Below, in pieces: positions 30,330 through 41,229 of a DNA stretch of 64,000 bases. Both the position numbers and the translations under genes were made by a program. Position 1 is the first letter of the stretch. Every line of letters starts with the position of its first letter. The notes under the pieces were generated by a model. It did not search any database, was not told the origin of the DNA, and saw only the letters and a list, made by a program, of their open reading frames with translations. This DNA is from Conchocele bisecta (taxonomy: Eukaryota > Mollusca > Bivalvia > Lucinida > Thyasiridae): the NCBI GenBank assembly GCA_029237695.1, contig CM055275.1, positions 92,418,833 to 92,482,832 on the forward strand, read 5' to 3'.

Positions 30330-30885
30330 ATGAGCATATACGGCCCAGGTTGTTCCAGCGCAAGCGCAGAATAGGACGTTCCCGTCGCGGGCGCAGCCAG
30401 CAACGATGGTGCGGCAATGAGAAGTATAGAGAGGAGGGTAGCGCAGGCCCGCATAGATGCGGCTACGGCGGATGCACACGTGCAGCGATTGCAAGCTCGA
30501 AAGCCCGTCATAACAGTTTGGGCCGAGGAGCGGTGTGCGCTGCGCGAGGGGTACCACGAATATTCCTTTGGTGCCAACGCGAGCGACAGATATACGGGAT
30601 ACACCATGGCAGCGTCCGGGACGGTTCTGCGAATGTCGGTCTGATCGGTCAACTTTAGGGGACATGCTACTACTGAAGTCAGACAGAGTGAACCTCATCC
30701 TGAACGGGGAAGAGCCGAAATATGGCGTCACCAAGCACGCGGGGCAGAGGTCAGGGTTTACGATATTCGATGATGACACGCCAATTAAAGTTCCCGCCGG
30801 TAGTGTTATTACCTTTATTACAAAACTCGCTTACCAAGCGAGTTCCTCCACTGTAGTGACACTGTTAATTGAACTTGATTTATGA
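30330..30885 (+). pseudogene. Coiled-coil plus beta-rich virion-type protein, copy C
   Basis: ATG at 30330, TAG at 30372-30374, then open from 30375 to a TGA at 30642 with a helical part (RSIERRVAQARIDAATADAH) and a beta-type stretch VITVWAEERCALREGYHEYS. It continues in another frame to 30885 (KVPAGSVITFITKLAY). A coiled coil leading into a beta-rich C-terminal part resembles trimeric fibre or knob arrangements; function is inferred only from that layout. Confidence 0.55.
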
Positions 30886-30947
30886 TGAATGACTAAAATC
30901 TACATCCTGAACTGCCGTCCGGGGCGGCTGACCCAACTTATTTTAGG

Positions 30948-31283
30948 ATGAACAGGATCGTCGAGATACAACAGATTCTCCAGCATGAGAGAGACGCGGA
31001 CAGGTCATGCAAACAAATATAGGCGGGCAGTCAATGTTCTCGAGGGGGTGAACACCACGCTAGCCTCATCTTTCGTTGTGAGCGGGTGGGGATTGTGTCT
31101 TTATTGTCAACCGTCGTCGCCGCGCCGATCGCGGTGACTCTTCATGGAGGAGAGGGCCGACGAGAGAAGAAATCTTCTCGCCCGCCTCGGAACACGATAT
31201 GCTTGTTCGCGTGTCTGACGACGGGGGAGATCCCGCCACCATACAGTCCAGCTGTTCCGTCGGCACCACCTTACGAAGCATAA
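30948..31283 (+). pseudogene. Conserved Polinton membrane-type protein and PPxY segment, copy C
   Basis: ATG at 30948 (MNRIVEIQQILQHERDADRS), a frame change at a TAG near 31019, then RRAVNVLEGVNTTLASSF and a hydrophobic stretch GIVSLLSTVVAAPIAV. After that, sequence shared with 42340-42450 follows, so an internal deletion has joined two regions. The last residues contain two late-domain-like motifs, PPPYSP and APPYEA, before TAA. PPxY motifs recruit NEDD4-type ligases in other viruses; a role here is inference. Confidence 0.5.
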
Positions 31284-31636
31284 CACTTTCGGGTAAGTTT
31301 CACCGTTACAAGTACACCACGTGGTTACGTCATCCACTGACCACCATACATATCGCTAACCTCTAAAGATTTGTGTGCACCAGGAAGTTATCGTGTAGTC
31401 GCTACGCGGAGATAAAAAATGTCGCCTCACTCATATATAGCAGGTCTCGATACCCTGGCGTATGGTGGTTAGCGCCGAGTTTAATAAAATTAAATTAACG
31501 AACCCGGCAGATATAATGCATACATGTAATGTATACACTCGGCTATAAACCAGTTTAATTGTAACATTGCCGTCTGATTGGGAATTTGCTTTCTGACGTG
31601 ACGCGTGTGAAGGTTATCAAGAGGAAAAACTACACA
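31284..31636. other. Gene-free part of copy C
   Basis: No supported gene. Base composition is like the surrounding Polinton sequence until about 31480, then AT-rich. Confidence 0.4.
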
Positions 31637-31929
31637 TCAGATCGGTTCGATCTTTCTAACTGACTTACTGATTGGAATTATTACTAAACGATAATACTTG
31701 CGAGCAAGTACTTCCTTGCTACCCAGTCGATGCGCAGCGCGATTGCCATGGTGGACATAGCAGCTACGGATCTGGTCCCTACCCCGCAATGCCGACATGA
31801 GCGATGTGAAACGGACCCTCTTCGCATCCATGCCCGGTGATGCTTGCAATACTCGTAAACACCGGTACGATGACATCTCTCGTGACTACCTGTATTCAAC
31901 CACGTACAATTATTCTTAACGCGAACCAT
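31637..31929 (-). pseudogene. Small Cys/His protein, probable end gene of copy C
   Basis: ATG at 31929 (MVRVKNNCTWLNTGSHERCH). Cys/His spacing CTW...ERCHRT...YCKHHR...CRHCGVGTR suggests zinc binding. A frame change near 31720 leads into LARKYYRLVIIPIS, giving roughly 95 residues in all. It resembles small zinc-ribbon-like proteins I associate with Polintons, but no second copy is in this window, so membership is inferred from position and composition. Confidence 0.5.
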
Positions 31930-33032
31930 TGTGTGATGATGATGATATATACTGAGTATAACCTAAGGTGACTTATCTCTAACAGGACGTCAGAGGTGGT
32001 GACATATCGCATCACCATCTCATATGAGAAATACTGACGTCACTATGACGTTATACAACACCTTTTTATATCACAATGGGTTATTGATTTACCACATTCG
32101 ACGACATTGTAAGTTTTTTGAGAATTTGTATTCTTGAGAAGGGGGGGGGGGGGTGGGTATGCACCTTTATTACTATATAAACTATGCATTTTAAAACTCA
32201 TCATTATGACTCTTATATACTACTATAGTATTTTTTAAATAATGGCGAACTTGAATGCACCGCTTATCTAGAACACTGAGTCACATAGAAACAAAAGTGG
32301 TACCCACTCCATACCTCTCGCGAGGGTAGCAAGTTAACCCCATCTCTTTAATGCAAAGCATGGAAGATTGATTTTTGCAATCGTTTATCTGGCGTGTTTG
32401 ATATGTTAGCAACATAAAACTGTCAAAGCTGTATCAATAAAATAGTAATAAAGAACATACACATGCAGAAATTAGTTATTTTACCATGTCAATGTGTTCA
32501 TCTGACATTTACATGCATATTTTGTAAAGTTGAAAGCTTCATTTTGCTATGTTGAATGTTGAACAACAACTAGAGAAAAGACGCCTTCCGTGGGAAAATG
32601 ATTTCGGAATTCCCTGTTCTATTATTTTTCGCAATTTACTAGTTCTACATCACATATTATTTGCTTACATGTATAAAATATACAGTTTACTAAAGTTTGA
32701 CATAAGATCAACAGGTTTGGGTATGCACTTCGGTTGCTCACATTTTTTGAATGGGTCAAATTGTAGCCGTAAATAACATATCGGAGGCGAATTATAGTAG
32801 CTATTATTGTAGCTATGAGTCATCAACTACAAATGATTGATATGACGGCCTAGATGTATAAGTTATATCACGGTTCGTCCACATGCACGAGGAGATAAGT
32901 ATCGCGGATATGCGGACAAACGTGATCTAACTTATTTATCACTTATTTATGTGATAAAAGTACATACATTGCACACGAGCTGTGTTGATACAGAAACAAC
33001 ACCTTAAATGTGTCAAAGATGTAATAACATCT
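31930..33032. other. Gene-free AT-rich host-type sequence
   Basis: No gene supported; a poly-G run lies near 32142-32153. The right-hand end of Polinton copy C should lie at or before this stretch; no terminal repeat recognised. Confidence 0.45.
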
Positions 33033-33170
33033 AGATAATGTATTTGAGTTCAATATGGTTAGCTAACAGCACATGGGGGGATTTAGGGGGCCGGAGATCG
33101 ACGTATTTTGGCCACCTTAAATCCCCCCACGCGCTGTTAGCTAACCATACTCAACGAGAAGACATTATCT
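33033..33170. mobile_element. Foldback MITE with about 55-bp arms
   Basis: Left arm has ATGGTTAGCTAACAGC and GGGGGGATTTAG; the right arm is its inverse (TAAATCCCCCCACGCGCTGT, TAGCTAACCAT). Inverted similarity extends outward to AGATAATG / CATTATCT at the ends. Confidence 0.8.
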
Positions 33171-33868
33171 AATTTATTGCACGAATACGACGAAAACCTA
33201 AGATAAAATTATATATTTTGTAGAATGTATTGTATGTTTAATGTGATAGCTATTATTACACAATTTAATTCCAGCCATTCCCCCAATGGGTACCCCGCTT
33301 TTATTTACATTTTCGCATACATGACCTCAATACCCTGCCAGTCACGTGACCATTTACAATAACAGGCGTCTGTTTTCAGGTTCACAATCTTGCCGAGGCT
33401 GGATTTGCAATCAGTGTATAACCAACACAGCCAACACATCTGCGCTGTTTGATCAGTGACTACGGTGTTTGTGGGTCTATCACCGTACTCATTATATTTT
33501 CTTGGCGCACTATCCGAATTTGAAAGTTTGGCGAGACTGAGCAGAACTCAACATCAACCAAACCTGTTGTTTTTTTTTAGATCTGATTTTGAGCATAATA
33601 TTGAACGGGGTACGCCTTCGGAAAGTATATTCAGCACAGGCCGCAGCGTATACAAGAAAACCATGCACATGCTCATTGTTGGTAGGCGGTAAACTGCAAA
33701 TACTGATCTGGATCTACAATGCCAGTAATGCACACAGTGGCCCATATATCAAGTTATATCATTCCGGGAACTGTAATCGATAGCTTCCAAGGTGCATGAT
33801 CACGTGATTACAACAAAAACAACGTCGCCCACTCAAAAGTAAGTATTATTTGATAGTTTCCTTAATAT
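33171..33868. other. Gene-free host sequence
   Basis: No gene. Contains short pieces of the GATCAGTGACTACGGTGTT palindrome family near 33430-33470 and 33700-33720. Confidence 0.4.
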
Positions 33869-34107
33869 GCAACGGATTTTGATGCAATATGGCGCGGCAA
33901 ACGCGTCTTCAAGAGCTGCATTTGGTGGTCCATGGAGTTCGGCACAGACTTATGTTGTTTTTGCGAAGAATCGATTTCCGTGTCGGTAGACACGGAAATC
34001 GATTGTTCGCAAAAAACGACAGAAGTTTGGGCGAAAATACTGAGACCATCAAAATGCATATTAACAAGACGCGTTTGGTGCGCTATATTTCATCAAAATC
34101 CGTTACG
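33869..34107. mobile_element. 239-bp foldback element, nearly a complete palindrome
   Basis: Arms of about 115 bp. The central core is nearly perfect, 33958-33984 against 33989-34015 (one mismatch, loop GGTA), with CGATTTCCGTGTC at the tip. The outer ends are GCAACGGATTTTGATG and CATCAAAATCCGTTACG. Confidence 0.88.
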
Positions 34108-34263
34108 TAATAAGGACAATATAAAAGAATACGTACTTTGAATCAGATGGATTCTGGAAGCTTCAGTACTTGTTGTTGTTGTTGTTGTTAGTACCAAGTG
34201 ATCATACACCTTGGTTTCACAGCACTAGCAACATGTGTGTAACACATAGCGCCATGAAACTTC

Positions 34264-35345
34264 GTACTCGTATGGCAAGCCAAATGCACAATAATTCCCT
34301 AAACCATGGTTTGGAGCTCAAACCCTAGTTTAGGCTCCTCAAACCCTAGTTTGGGCTCACCAAATGCACAATAATTCACTAAACCCCAGTTTGAGAGTCT
34401 AAACCATGGTTGGCCACAAACTGCAGTTTGAGATCGTAATCAAATAAAAAGCCTAAACCCTAGTTTGGACCCAAACCATGGTTTAAGATAAAAACTGCCA
34501 ATCGTGATCCCAAATGGTAGTTTTCTTAAACCCTGGTTTGAGCAATTATTGTGCATTTGGTGGCAGAAACCACCGTTTAGACTCTCAAAACTAGGGTTTC
34601 TGATAGCTTAAGCCACGGTTTGAGCTCAAACCCCAGTTTAGACTGCCCAAACCCTAATGTAAGCTCGCCAAATGCACAATAATTCACTAAACCCCAGTTT
34701 GAGAGTCTAAACCATGGTTTAGGCGCTCAAACCCCAGTTTGAGCAATTATTGTGCATTTGGCCACAAACTGCAGTTTGAGATCGTAATCAAATAAAAAGC
34801 CTAAACCCTAGTTTGGACCCAAACCATGGTTTCAGATAAAAATTGCCAATCGTGATCCCAAATGGTAGTTTTCTTAAACCCTGGTTTGAACAATTATTGT
34901 GCATTTGGCGGCAGAAACCACCGTTTAGACTCTCAAACTAGGGTTTCTGATAGCTTAAGCCACGATTTGAGCTCAAACCCCAGTTTAGACTGCCCAAACC
35001 CTAGTTTAAGCTCGCCAAATGCACAATAATTCACTAAACCCCAGTTTGAGAGTCTAAACAAACCATGGTTTAGACTCCCAATCCCCAGTTTGAGTAATTA
35101 TTGTGCATTTGGCCAGAAACTGCCGTTTGAGATCGTAATCCAATAAAAAGCCTAAACCCTAGTTTGGATCCAAACCATAGTTTAAGAAAAAAGCTGCCAA
35201 TCGTGATCCCAAACGGTAGTTTTCCTAAACCCTGGTTTAGACAATTATTGTGCACTTGGCGGCAGAAACCACCGTTTATACTCTCAAACTAGGGTTTCTG
35301 ATAGCTTAAACCACGGTTTGAGCTTAAACCAGGGTTTAGGCTCAA
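34264..35345. repeat. Palindrome-rich AAACC..GGTTT tandem array
   Basis: About three units of 310-346 bp (CCAAATGCACAATAATT near 34361, 34668 and 35014). Each unit is packed with variants of AAACCCTAGTTT, AAACCATGGTTT, AAACCCCAGTTT and AAACCCTGGTTT, many self-complementary, and bounded by CCAAATGCACAATAATT or its inverse AATTATTGTGCATTTGG. A further piece is at 40205-40530. Confidence 0.88.
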
Positions 35346-35989
35346 TGTATGGTTTTCATTGGACTAATGTTTCTCAATGTCTAGTTTTGATTGGCTGACT
35401 GAAATTCCTTCCCGCTTGAAGCGTAGTTATCATTGGTCGGATAATTTGGAAAGTCGGGTTTTCATTAGCTTACGCGTTTTCGCGCGTCTGTAACAACAAT
35501 TGAATGCTCAAATGGTGTCAAAAATTAACAAACCATATTTTAATAATTGCAAAAATAATGTTTTCTTATCATAAGACGAATGTGAACATGTTTTCTTACT
35601 CTCTTGCCTGTCATAATTAGCATATTTTCCCAATTTATGAACAGTAGCTGCATACTATAGGTGCGAAACTGTGACGTCAGTTAAGAATAGTGACCTTAGA
35701 ACATATGTTTCCAGTGTATACCCTACTCATAATAAGTATTGTACTTTTACATTCAACAGATTGTTACTAATAAACATAGCAAATGCTGTATTGACTCAAC
35801 GACCACCAGCGTATGGCCTGATCAGACAACCGGGAAGCGCAGTGTGATATTGAGCTATACTGGTGGGCTATATCGTAAGGTACTTGCTGCATAATCACCA
35901 ATTGACAATAAACATAAGGGTATCACCTTGGTGCAAACAATGGATTAAAATGTCACGCAGTAATTATCAATCCACGCTTATCAGAATAT
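35346..35989. other. Gene-free spacer
   Basis: AT-rich; no gene or clear repeat structure beyond a few TTGATTGGCT/CATTGG words. Confidence 0.4.
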
Positions 35990-36966
35990 CGACAATCGGT
36001 AGATCAGTACAGTCCCTGATAAACTTGCATATATACACAGGCTGCTGAGAATATCACCAAATCGTAGATCAGTGTAGTGCCTGATCAGCACGCTCATCAA
36101 CTTGGGACGACCACACTATCAGTAATCTGTACACCGGTATAGTCCCTGAGCAGTCAGCATATCCAGTTGGGTTGATCAGACAATCAGTAATATGTACACC
36201 GGTGTAGTTCCTGAGCAGCAGGCATATCTAGTTGGGTTGATCAGACTATCATAATCTGTACACCGGTCAAGTCCCTGAGAAGTCGGCATATCCAATTGGG
36301 TTGATCAGACTATCAGTAATCTGTACACCGGTGTAGTCCCTGAGCTGCAGGCATATGTAGTTCTTGTTCAGACTATCAGTAATCTGTACACCAGTGTAGT
36401 CACTGATCAGGCGGCAAATCTAGCTAAGTTGTTCAGACTGTCGGTATTCTGTACACCAGTGTAGTGCCTGAGCAACCGGCATATCTAGCTAGGTTGATCA
36501 GACTATCAGTAATCTGTACATCGGTGTAGTCCCTGAGCAGCCGGCATATCTAGATGTTGTTCAGACTATCAGTAATCTGTACACCAGTGTAGACACTGAT
36601 CAGGCGGCAAATCTAGCTAAGTTGTTTAGACTATCGGTAATCTGTACGCCAGTGTAGTCCCTGAGCAACCAGCATATCTAGCTAGGTTGATCAGACTATC
36701 AGTAATCTGTACATCGGTGTAGTCCCTGAGCAGCCGGCATATCTAGATGTTGTTCAGACTATCAGTAATCTGTACACCAGTGTAGTCACTGATCAGGCGG
36801 CAAATCTAGCTAAGTTGTTTAGACTATCGGTAATCTGTACGCCAGTGTAGTCCCTGAGCAGCCGGCATATCTAGCTGTTGTTCAGACTATCAGTAATCTG
36901 TACACCGGTGTAGTCCCTGATCAGGCGGCATATCTAGCTAAGTTGTTCAGACTATCGGTAATCTAG
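35990..36966. repeat. 65-bp tandem array, about 14 units, with higher-order period
   Basis: Unit contains TCAGTAATCTGTACACCGGT, GTAGTCCCTGAGCAG and CATATCTAGCTAGGTTGATC. Unit anchors near 36127, 36191, 36256, 36321, 36383, 36449, 36513, 36577, 36641, 36707, 36770, 36835, 36898 and 36963. The variant GATCAGGCGGCAAATCTAGC recurs about every 190 bp (36409, 36599, 36791), so three-unit blocks have been amplified. Confidence 0.92.
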
Positions 36967-38782
36967 CAATTTAAAATATTCGGATTGTATTTGTTGTACG
37001 TATCAAATTGCAAACTTTCAAAGGAATATACATTGACCATATATACTCTTTATTTCCTCCATATGGAGATTACATGGTGAAACATGAAGAACAGAACAAG
37101 TAACACACATACAAACATGGCATAGAGTGAATAATTAGAATTGTAAAAATGGGACGTTTTCGTACACTAAGTATCTTAAAAATGGGACGTTTCTGTACAC
37201 TAAGTATCTTAAATTGAATTCAGATTACACACAAATGAACAGTTGTGTGATCAGAAAACATCATACAACAGGTTCACTGCATTACTGGTCAATTGGTATC
37301 GTGTGAATTCTTTGTATTTAAATAACTTCCCACAGTATACGGTATTCAGTTGTGTGCCGTGTAGGTTCAACTGATATGATACGCAGAGTGAACCCATGCC
37401 AGCGTACACTTGCGCGTATGCTGGTATGGGTCCATTCAGATTATCTGAATCGTCACTGTCTCGTGAGTTTGTTAGACCGGTAGACAAACAGTGTAGATAG
37501 ACCGATGGACAAGCAATATAGATAGACCCAAGTCAGCATGTGCAGATGGTATCTCGTTTGTGCAGTCTCTAATTTATAATTGTGGTGATAATGGCATAAG
37601 TATACAAGCTTACAATCTAAATATGTATTGCGTATCAGTCGGGCAAGCAGTGTGGACCCTGGTCAACGTACACGCGAGTGTAGGCTAGCCGGGACCATTA
37701 TGGCTGTCTGATTATCTCAGGTGCATGTACCACAATATATATTTTATTGTAGACCCGTCTCCTACAACGTACACAGTATAACATGTCACATGGTGTTGGT
37801 CAGTGTTATAAACAGTGTAGACCTTGCTAAATGGATACAAATACCTAGTGCAGTCTAAAGGCTAGACATATTTACTAGTCGTTATATGCATGTATCGTTA
37901 AATACTTCAATCAGTGATCGGTTATCTATTGATGACATAGTGATACATGTACATAGTATCGGAATATAACAGAGCAGACTCATTTTTAGCATACAGGATG
38001 CATAGGCTGGTTACGGGTTATCTTGATTTTTGATATTTACGATCAGTGATTGCATATAATCGTGTTTCTTTTTTTCACGACTTATGACAATATTCGATTG
38101 TAACAAAATATCGATTTCAATGACGAGCAGTACGTATCCTGACCAGCATGCGCGAGTACGTAGGATGGTCATCCTGAGTGTGTGTATTCAGAGTATCGTA
38201 CGTTACATGTTACCAATATGCATGGTCAGCATTATGGGCGCTGATCATCTTACACGTACGTGTAGGCTGGTCGGGGTGGCATAATTATGTTAATTAGATT
38301 AGCATAACTCTGTATAGGCATATAACACGTGCAATATGACATAACTCATTAACAATTTGTGGCTAAAATGGTCGATAGTATCTGTCGCAATGACAGATGG
38401 TGTAGATTCTGATCAGACTACACCACACGAGTAAGCTGGTCAGATGCTAAACTATGTAGCATAGTTATTGGGAGAAATTCAACAATTTATAGTCGTCATC
38501 TGTTTAAATGGCATGACAAGTGTGTATTGTTGTTTTAGAGTTCATTACTTGCGTTAATTAATCGTATTGTGCAATTCGAGTACATGTAGCAACATATTCA
38601 ATAGCAATCCTGAGGAAGTGTTTGTGTGACCTTCTGTCAGGCAGAGATCGCAATTGTTTGCCAATGAGTTTTTGCAATTTTTCTTCGCATGAGCCATCCC
38701 GTATTTCTAAAACTACGTTCGTACGAAACTGTTCTTCAACATTGCGATGGAAATCATTTCTGGTGTTACCATGTGTACTGCA
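36967..38782. other. Gene-free region with degenerate palindromic repeats
   Basis: A 34-bp duplication (AAAAATGGGACGTTT..CGTACACTAAGTATCTT) at 37143-37212. At least five degenerate palindromes related to ACCCATGCCAGC/GCTGGTATGGGT lie at 37385-37435, 37640-37695, 38132-38180, 38240-38285 and 38398-38450. No gene. Confidence 0.5.
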
Positions 38783-40171
38783 TTATGTAATAATGTGCGA
38801 AACGTAGTCTGTAGAGAAGGAACCACACACGTGGCATAGCATAATTAAACCTTGTGGATTATCTGTACAGTTGCTAATCCACATTTTGCTCATGGTGCGT
38901 GTGGCGGGGACGCTAGTGGGTTCTGTAGCGCACTCCCAGAGAATAACCCTTTCCATGTTTGTGTGAAGAAGACGAAATCTCGAGAAGCAGTTATCATCCT
39001 GTAATCTAAGTCGCCACAGGTCAGTTTCCTTTACGTGTATATAATATTTACATTTATTTTTCCAAGCGTTTTTCTCCGGAAACGTACCGCTTTTTACATA
39101 GTTAACTAAGAAATGGGCTAGACCATATTTATCTAAAGCACGTATAACATCTGGAATAAATCCTCTTTGAGTACCGTCTGTTCGGCAAGTGTATGCGGAA
39201 AATCGGATATTAAATATCTTTCTGGTTGATAGGTCACAAGGCATATTACACAGTCTGCCTAAAAATAACAACTTTTTTATATCAATTTGTGAATAGACTG
39301 TTTCCATCCAAGCATGATAATGCACATATCCGTTCTACTTCTAACATGGAAGATTTGGATCTTTTTGGCACGTATTTTATTAAATAATTCTAGTTGATCA
39401 ATGTCACGTTTTTTAAGATTTGACCAGAGTTCTGCACCGAATAATAATCTAAGTATATTGTAAGCATATCTTGTTGATAAGTGACGCAGAGTGAATCGGG
39501 TTAAAATCTAGTTCATTAAATGTTTTAAATGAGCGCTATGTTATTGATTGGTGTGAATTATTCTGATCGCAACTTGATAGTATTCTATTACAGAAGACGC
39601 CATAATGGTCACTAATATGTAAGTGTTTCACATGTACTTGAGATATATTCGTGTCATAATTGGTATAAATGTGGTCAATTAGTGTCGCTGTATTTCCCGT
39701 GACACGCGTAGGTTCTTTTATCAGATGGCTTATGCCCAGTGATGCGATGAAAGTTGATCACTCAATGTTTACTTTATCATTTATTAGATTCTTATTTAAA
39801 TCTCCTAAAATAATAAATTCTTTACCCGTGTCAAATACTTGATAAATGAATTTTTCGAATCTATCATTCCATTCAATTGTTGAGCCTGGTGATCTATAAA
39901 TAGATCCGACTAAGAATGATTTTCCCATATTCGGTGTTATCTCAAGCCAAACGCATGATATACCATGCGATTCCAAGTCTTCCCGACGCTTCGCATTAAT
40001 GCCCGTTTTCACATATACTATTATACCACCACCACCATTTGAAACATTATCTTTACGAAATTGTATTTGATAACCGTCTATTTTAAAAGTATCCGATACT
40101 TTATGGTCTTTTAGCTTAGTTTCGCTCATGCCGAAAATGTGTAGGTTTTTATTTGCATCCGATGTGAGCAT
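38783..40171 (-). mobile_element. LINE remnant: endonuclease joined to post-RT region, RT deleted
   Basis: From 40171 leftward: an endonuclease/exonuclease/phosphatase domain (GMSETKL, GGGGIIVYVKTG, LVGSIYRSPGS, IILGDLN), a stop near 39757, then continuation in another frame to SDHYGVFC near 39605. From about 39485 a typical post-RT LINE C-terminus follows (YNILRLLFGAELW; LLFLGRLC; GFIPDVIRALDKYGL), with a frameshift near 39340. The two halves are about 70 nt apart, so the reverse transcriptase is missing. Clade not determined. Confidence 0.82.
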
Positions 40172-40204
40172 GCATTTAATTTCCTCAAATTTTGTTAAAT
40201 TAAC

Positions 40205-40530
40205 TTATGAAACTGGGGTTTAGTGAATTATTGTGCATTTGGCGAACCTAAACTAGGGTTGGGGAGTCGAAACTGGGGTTTGTGCTCAAACAGTGGTTTA
40301 AGCTATCAAAAGCCCTAGTTTGAGAGTCTAAACGGTGGTTTCTGCCGCTAAGTGCACAATAATTGCTCAAACCAGGGTTTAAGAAAACTACCGTTTGGGA
40401 TCACGATTGGCAGTTTTTTTCTTAAACTGTGATTTGGGTCCAAAATAGGGTTTAGGCTTTTTATTTGTGTACGACTTCAAACTGCATTTTCTGGCCAAAT
40501 GCACAATAATTACTCAAACTGGGGTGTCGT
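40205..40530. repeat. Dispersed piece of the AAACC..GGTTT array, opposite orientation
   Basis: Bounded by AATTATTGTGCATTTGGCGA near 40226 and CCAAATGCACAATAATT near 40497. Same words as 34264-35345 in inverse order. It abuts the LINE remnant. Confidence 0.8.
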
Positions 40531-40705
40531 AGGTTATGTCGCATATATTGTAAAAATGGAAAAATTCAGCTGAATAAAGGCAAAATCGGCACTTCATGTA
40601 TATTAGGCTACTTCACGTATATTAGGTTACGTCAGATATAAACAACATTTATTCAACACCCTTTATTATGCTACATGGAGCAATGGTTACGGTATAAATA
40701 TATAT

Positions 40706-41172
40706 ATATATATATATGAACAAAGCTTCTAACTTTGGTCAGACATGACCTCGTATCATAACACATTCCGCGATTTTATTAACGCTAATGTGAATATTTT
40801 GGCGGAAAGTGCACATGTTCATTTGAGAATTATTGTCATCGTGCTAAAATAACATAGTTAGAACATATTTATGTACATAATATCGAATTACAGCTCCATT
40901 TCCAAGGTCGGACACAACCTCGTATCATAACAAATGAAATAATAAAAATAACATAGAGCACAGTATACCACCAGTTGGAGTTTGAATTTTAAATGCCGTA
41001 AAACACAGGAAAGTGCATTTGCGGATATATTTTGAAAAAAATCAGGGGGGCATGCACCGCCCCGCTCCCCCCCCCCCCCCCCCCCCCCCCCCAACACTGC
41101 CGTTCACCGAATGCTGGATCCGCCCCTGACGAGGTCGTATCCGACCAAAGTTAGAAACCTTGTTCATAATAC
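40706..41172. mobile_element. MITE with about 40-bp terminal inverted repeats
   Basis: Left end ATGAACAAAGCTTCTAACTT then TGGTCAGACATGACCTCG; right end CGAGGTCGTATCCGACCAAA then GTTAGAAACCTTGTTCAT. A poly-C run of about 26 at 41067-41092 lies inside. Confidence 0.75.
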
Positions 41173-41229
41173 AGAGTTATACAGATGAAAGTCAAAACAC
41201 GCCAAATGTCTGTGATTGTTACTACTTAC

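Noticed and set aside
38783..39325. Independent host gene of 180 codons
   Set aside because: The sequence continues upstream in another frame with LINE post-RT motifs, so it belongs to the retrotransposon remnant.
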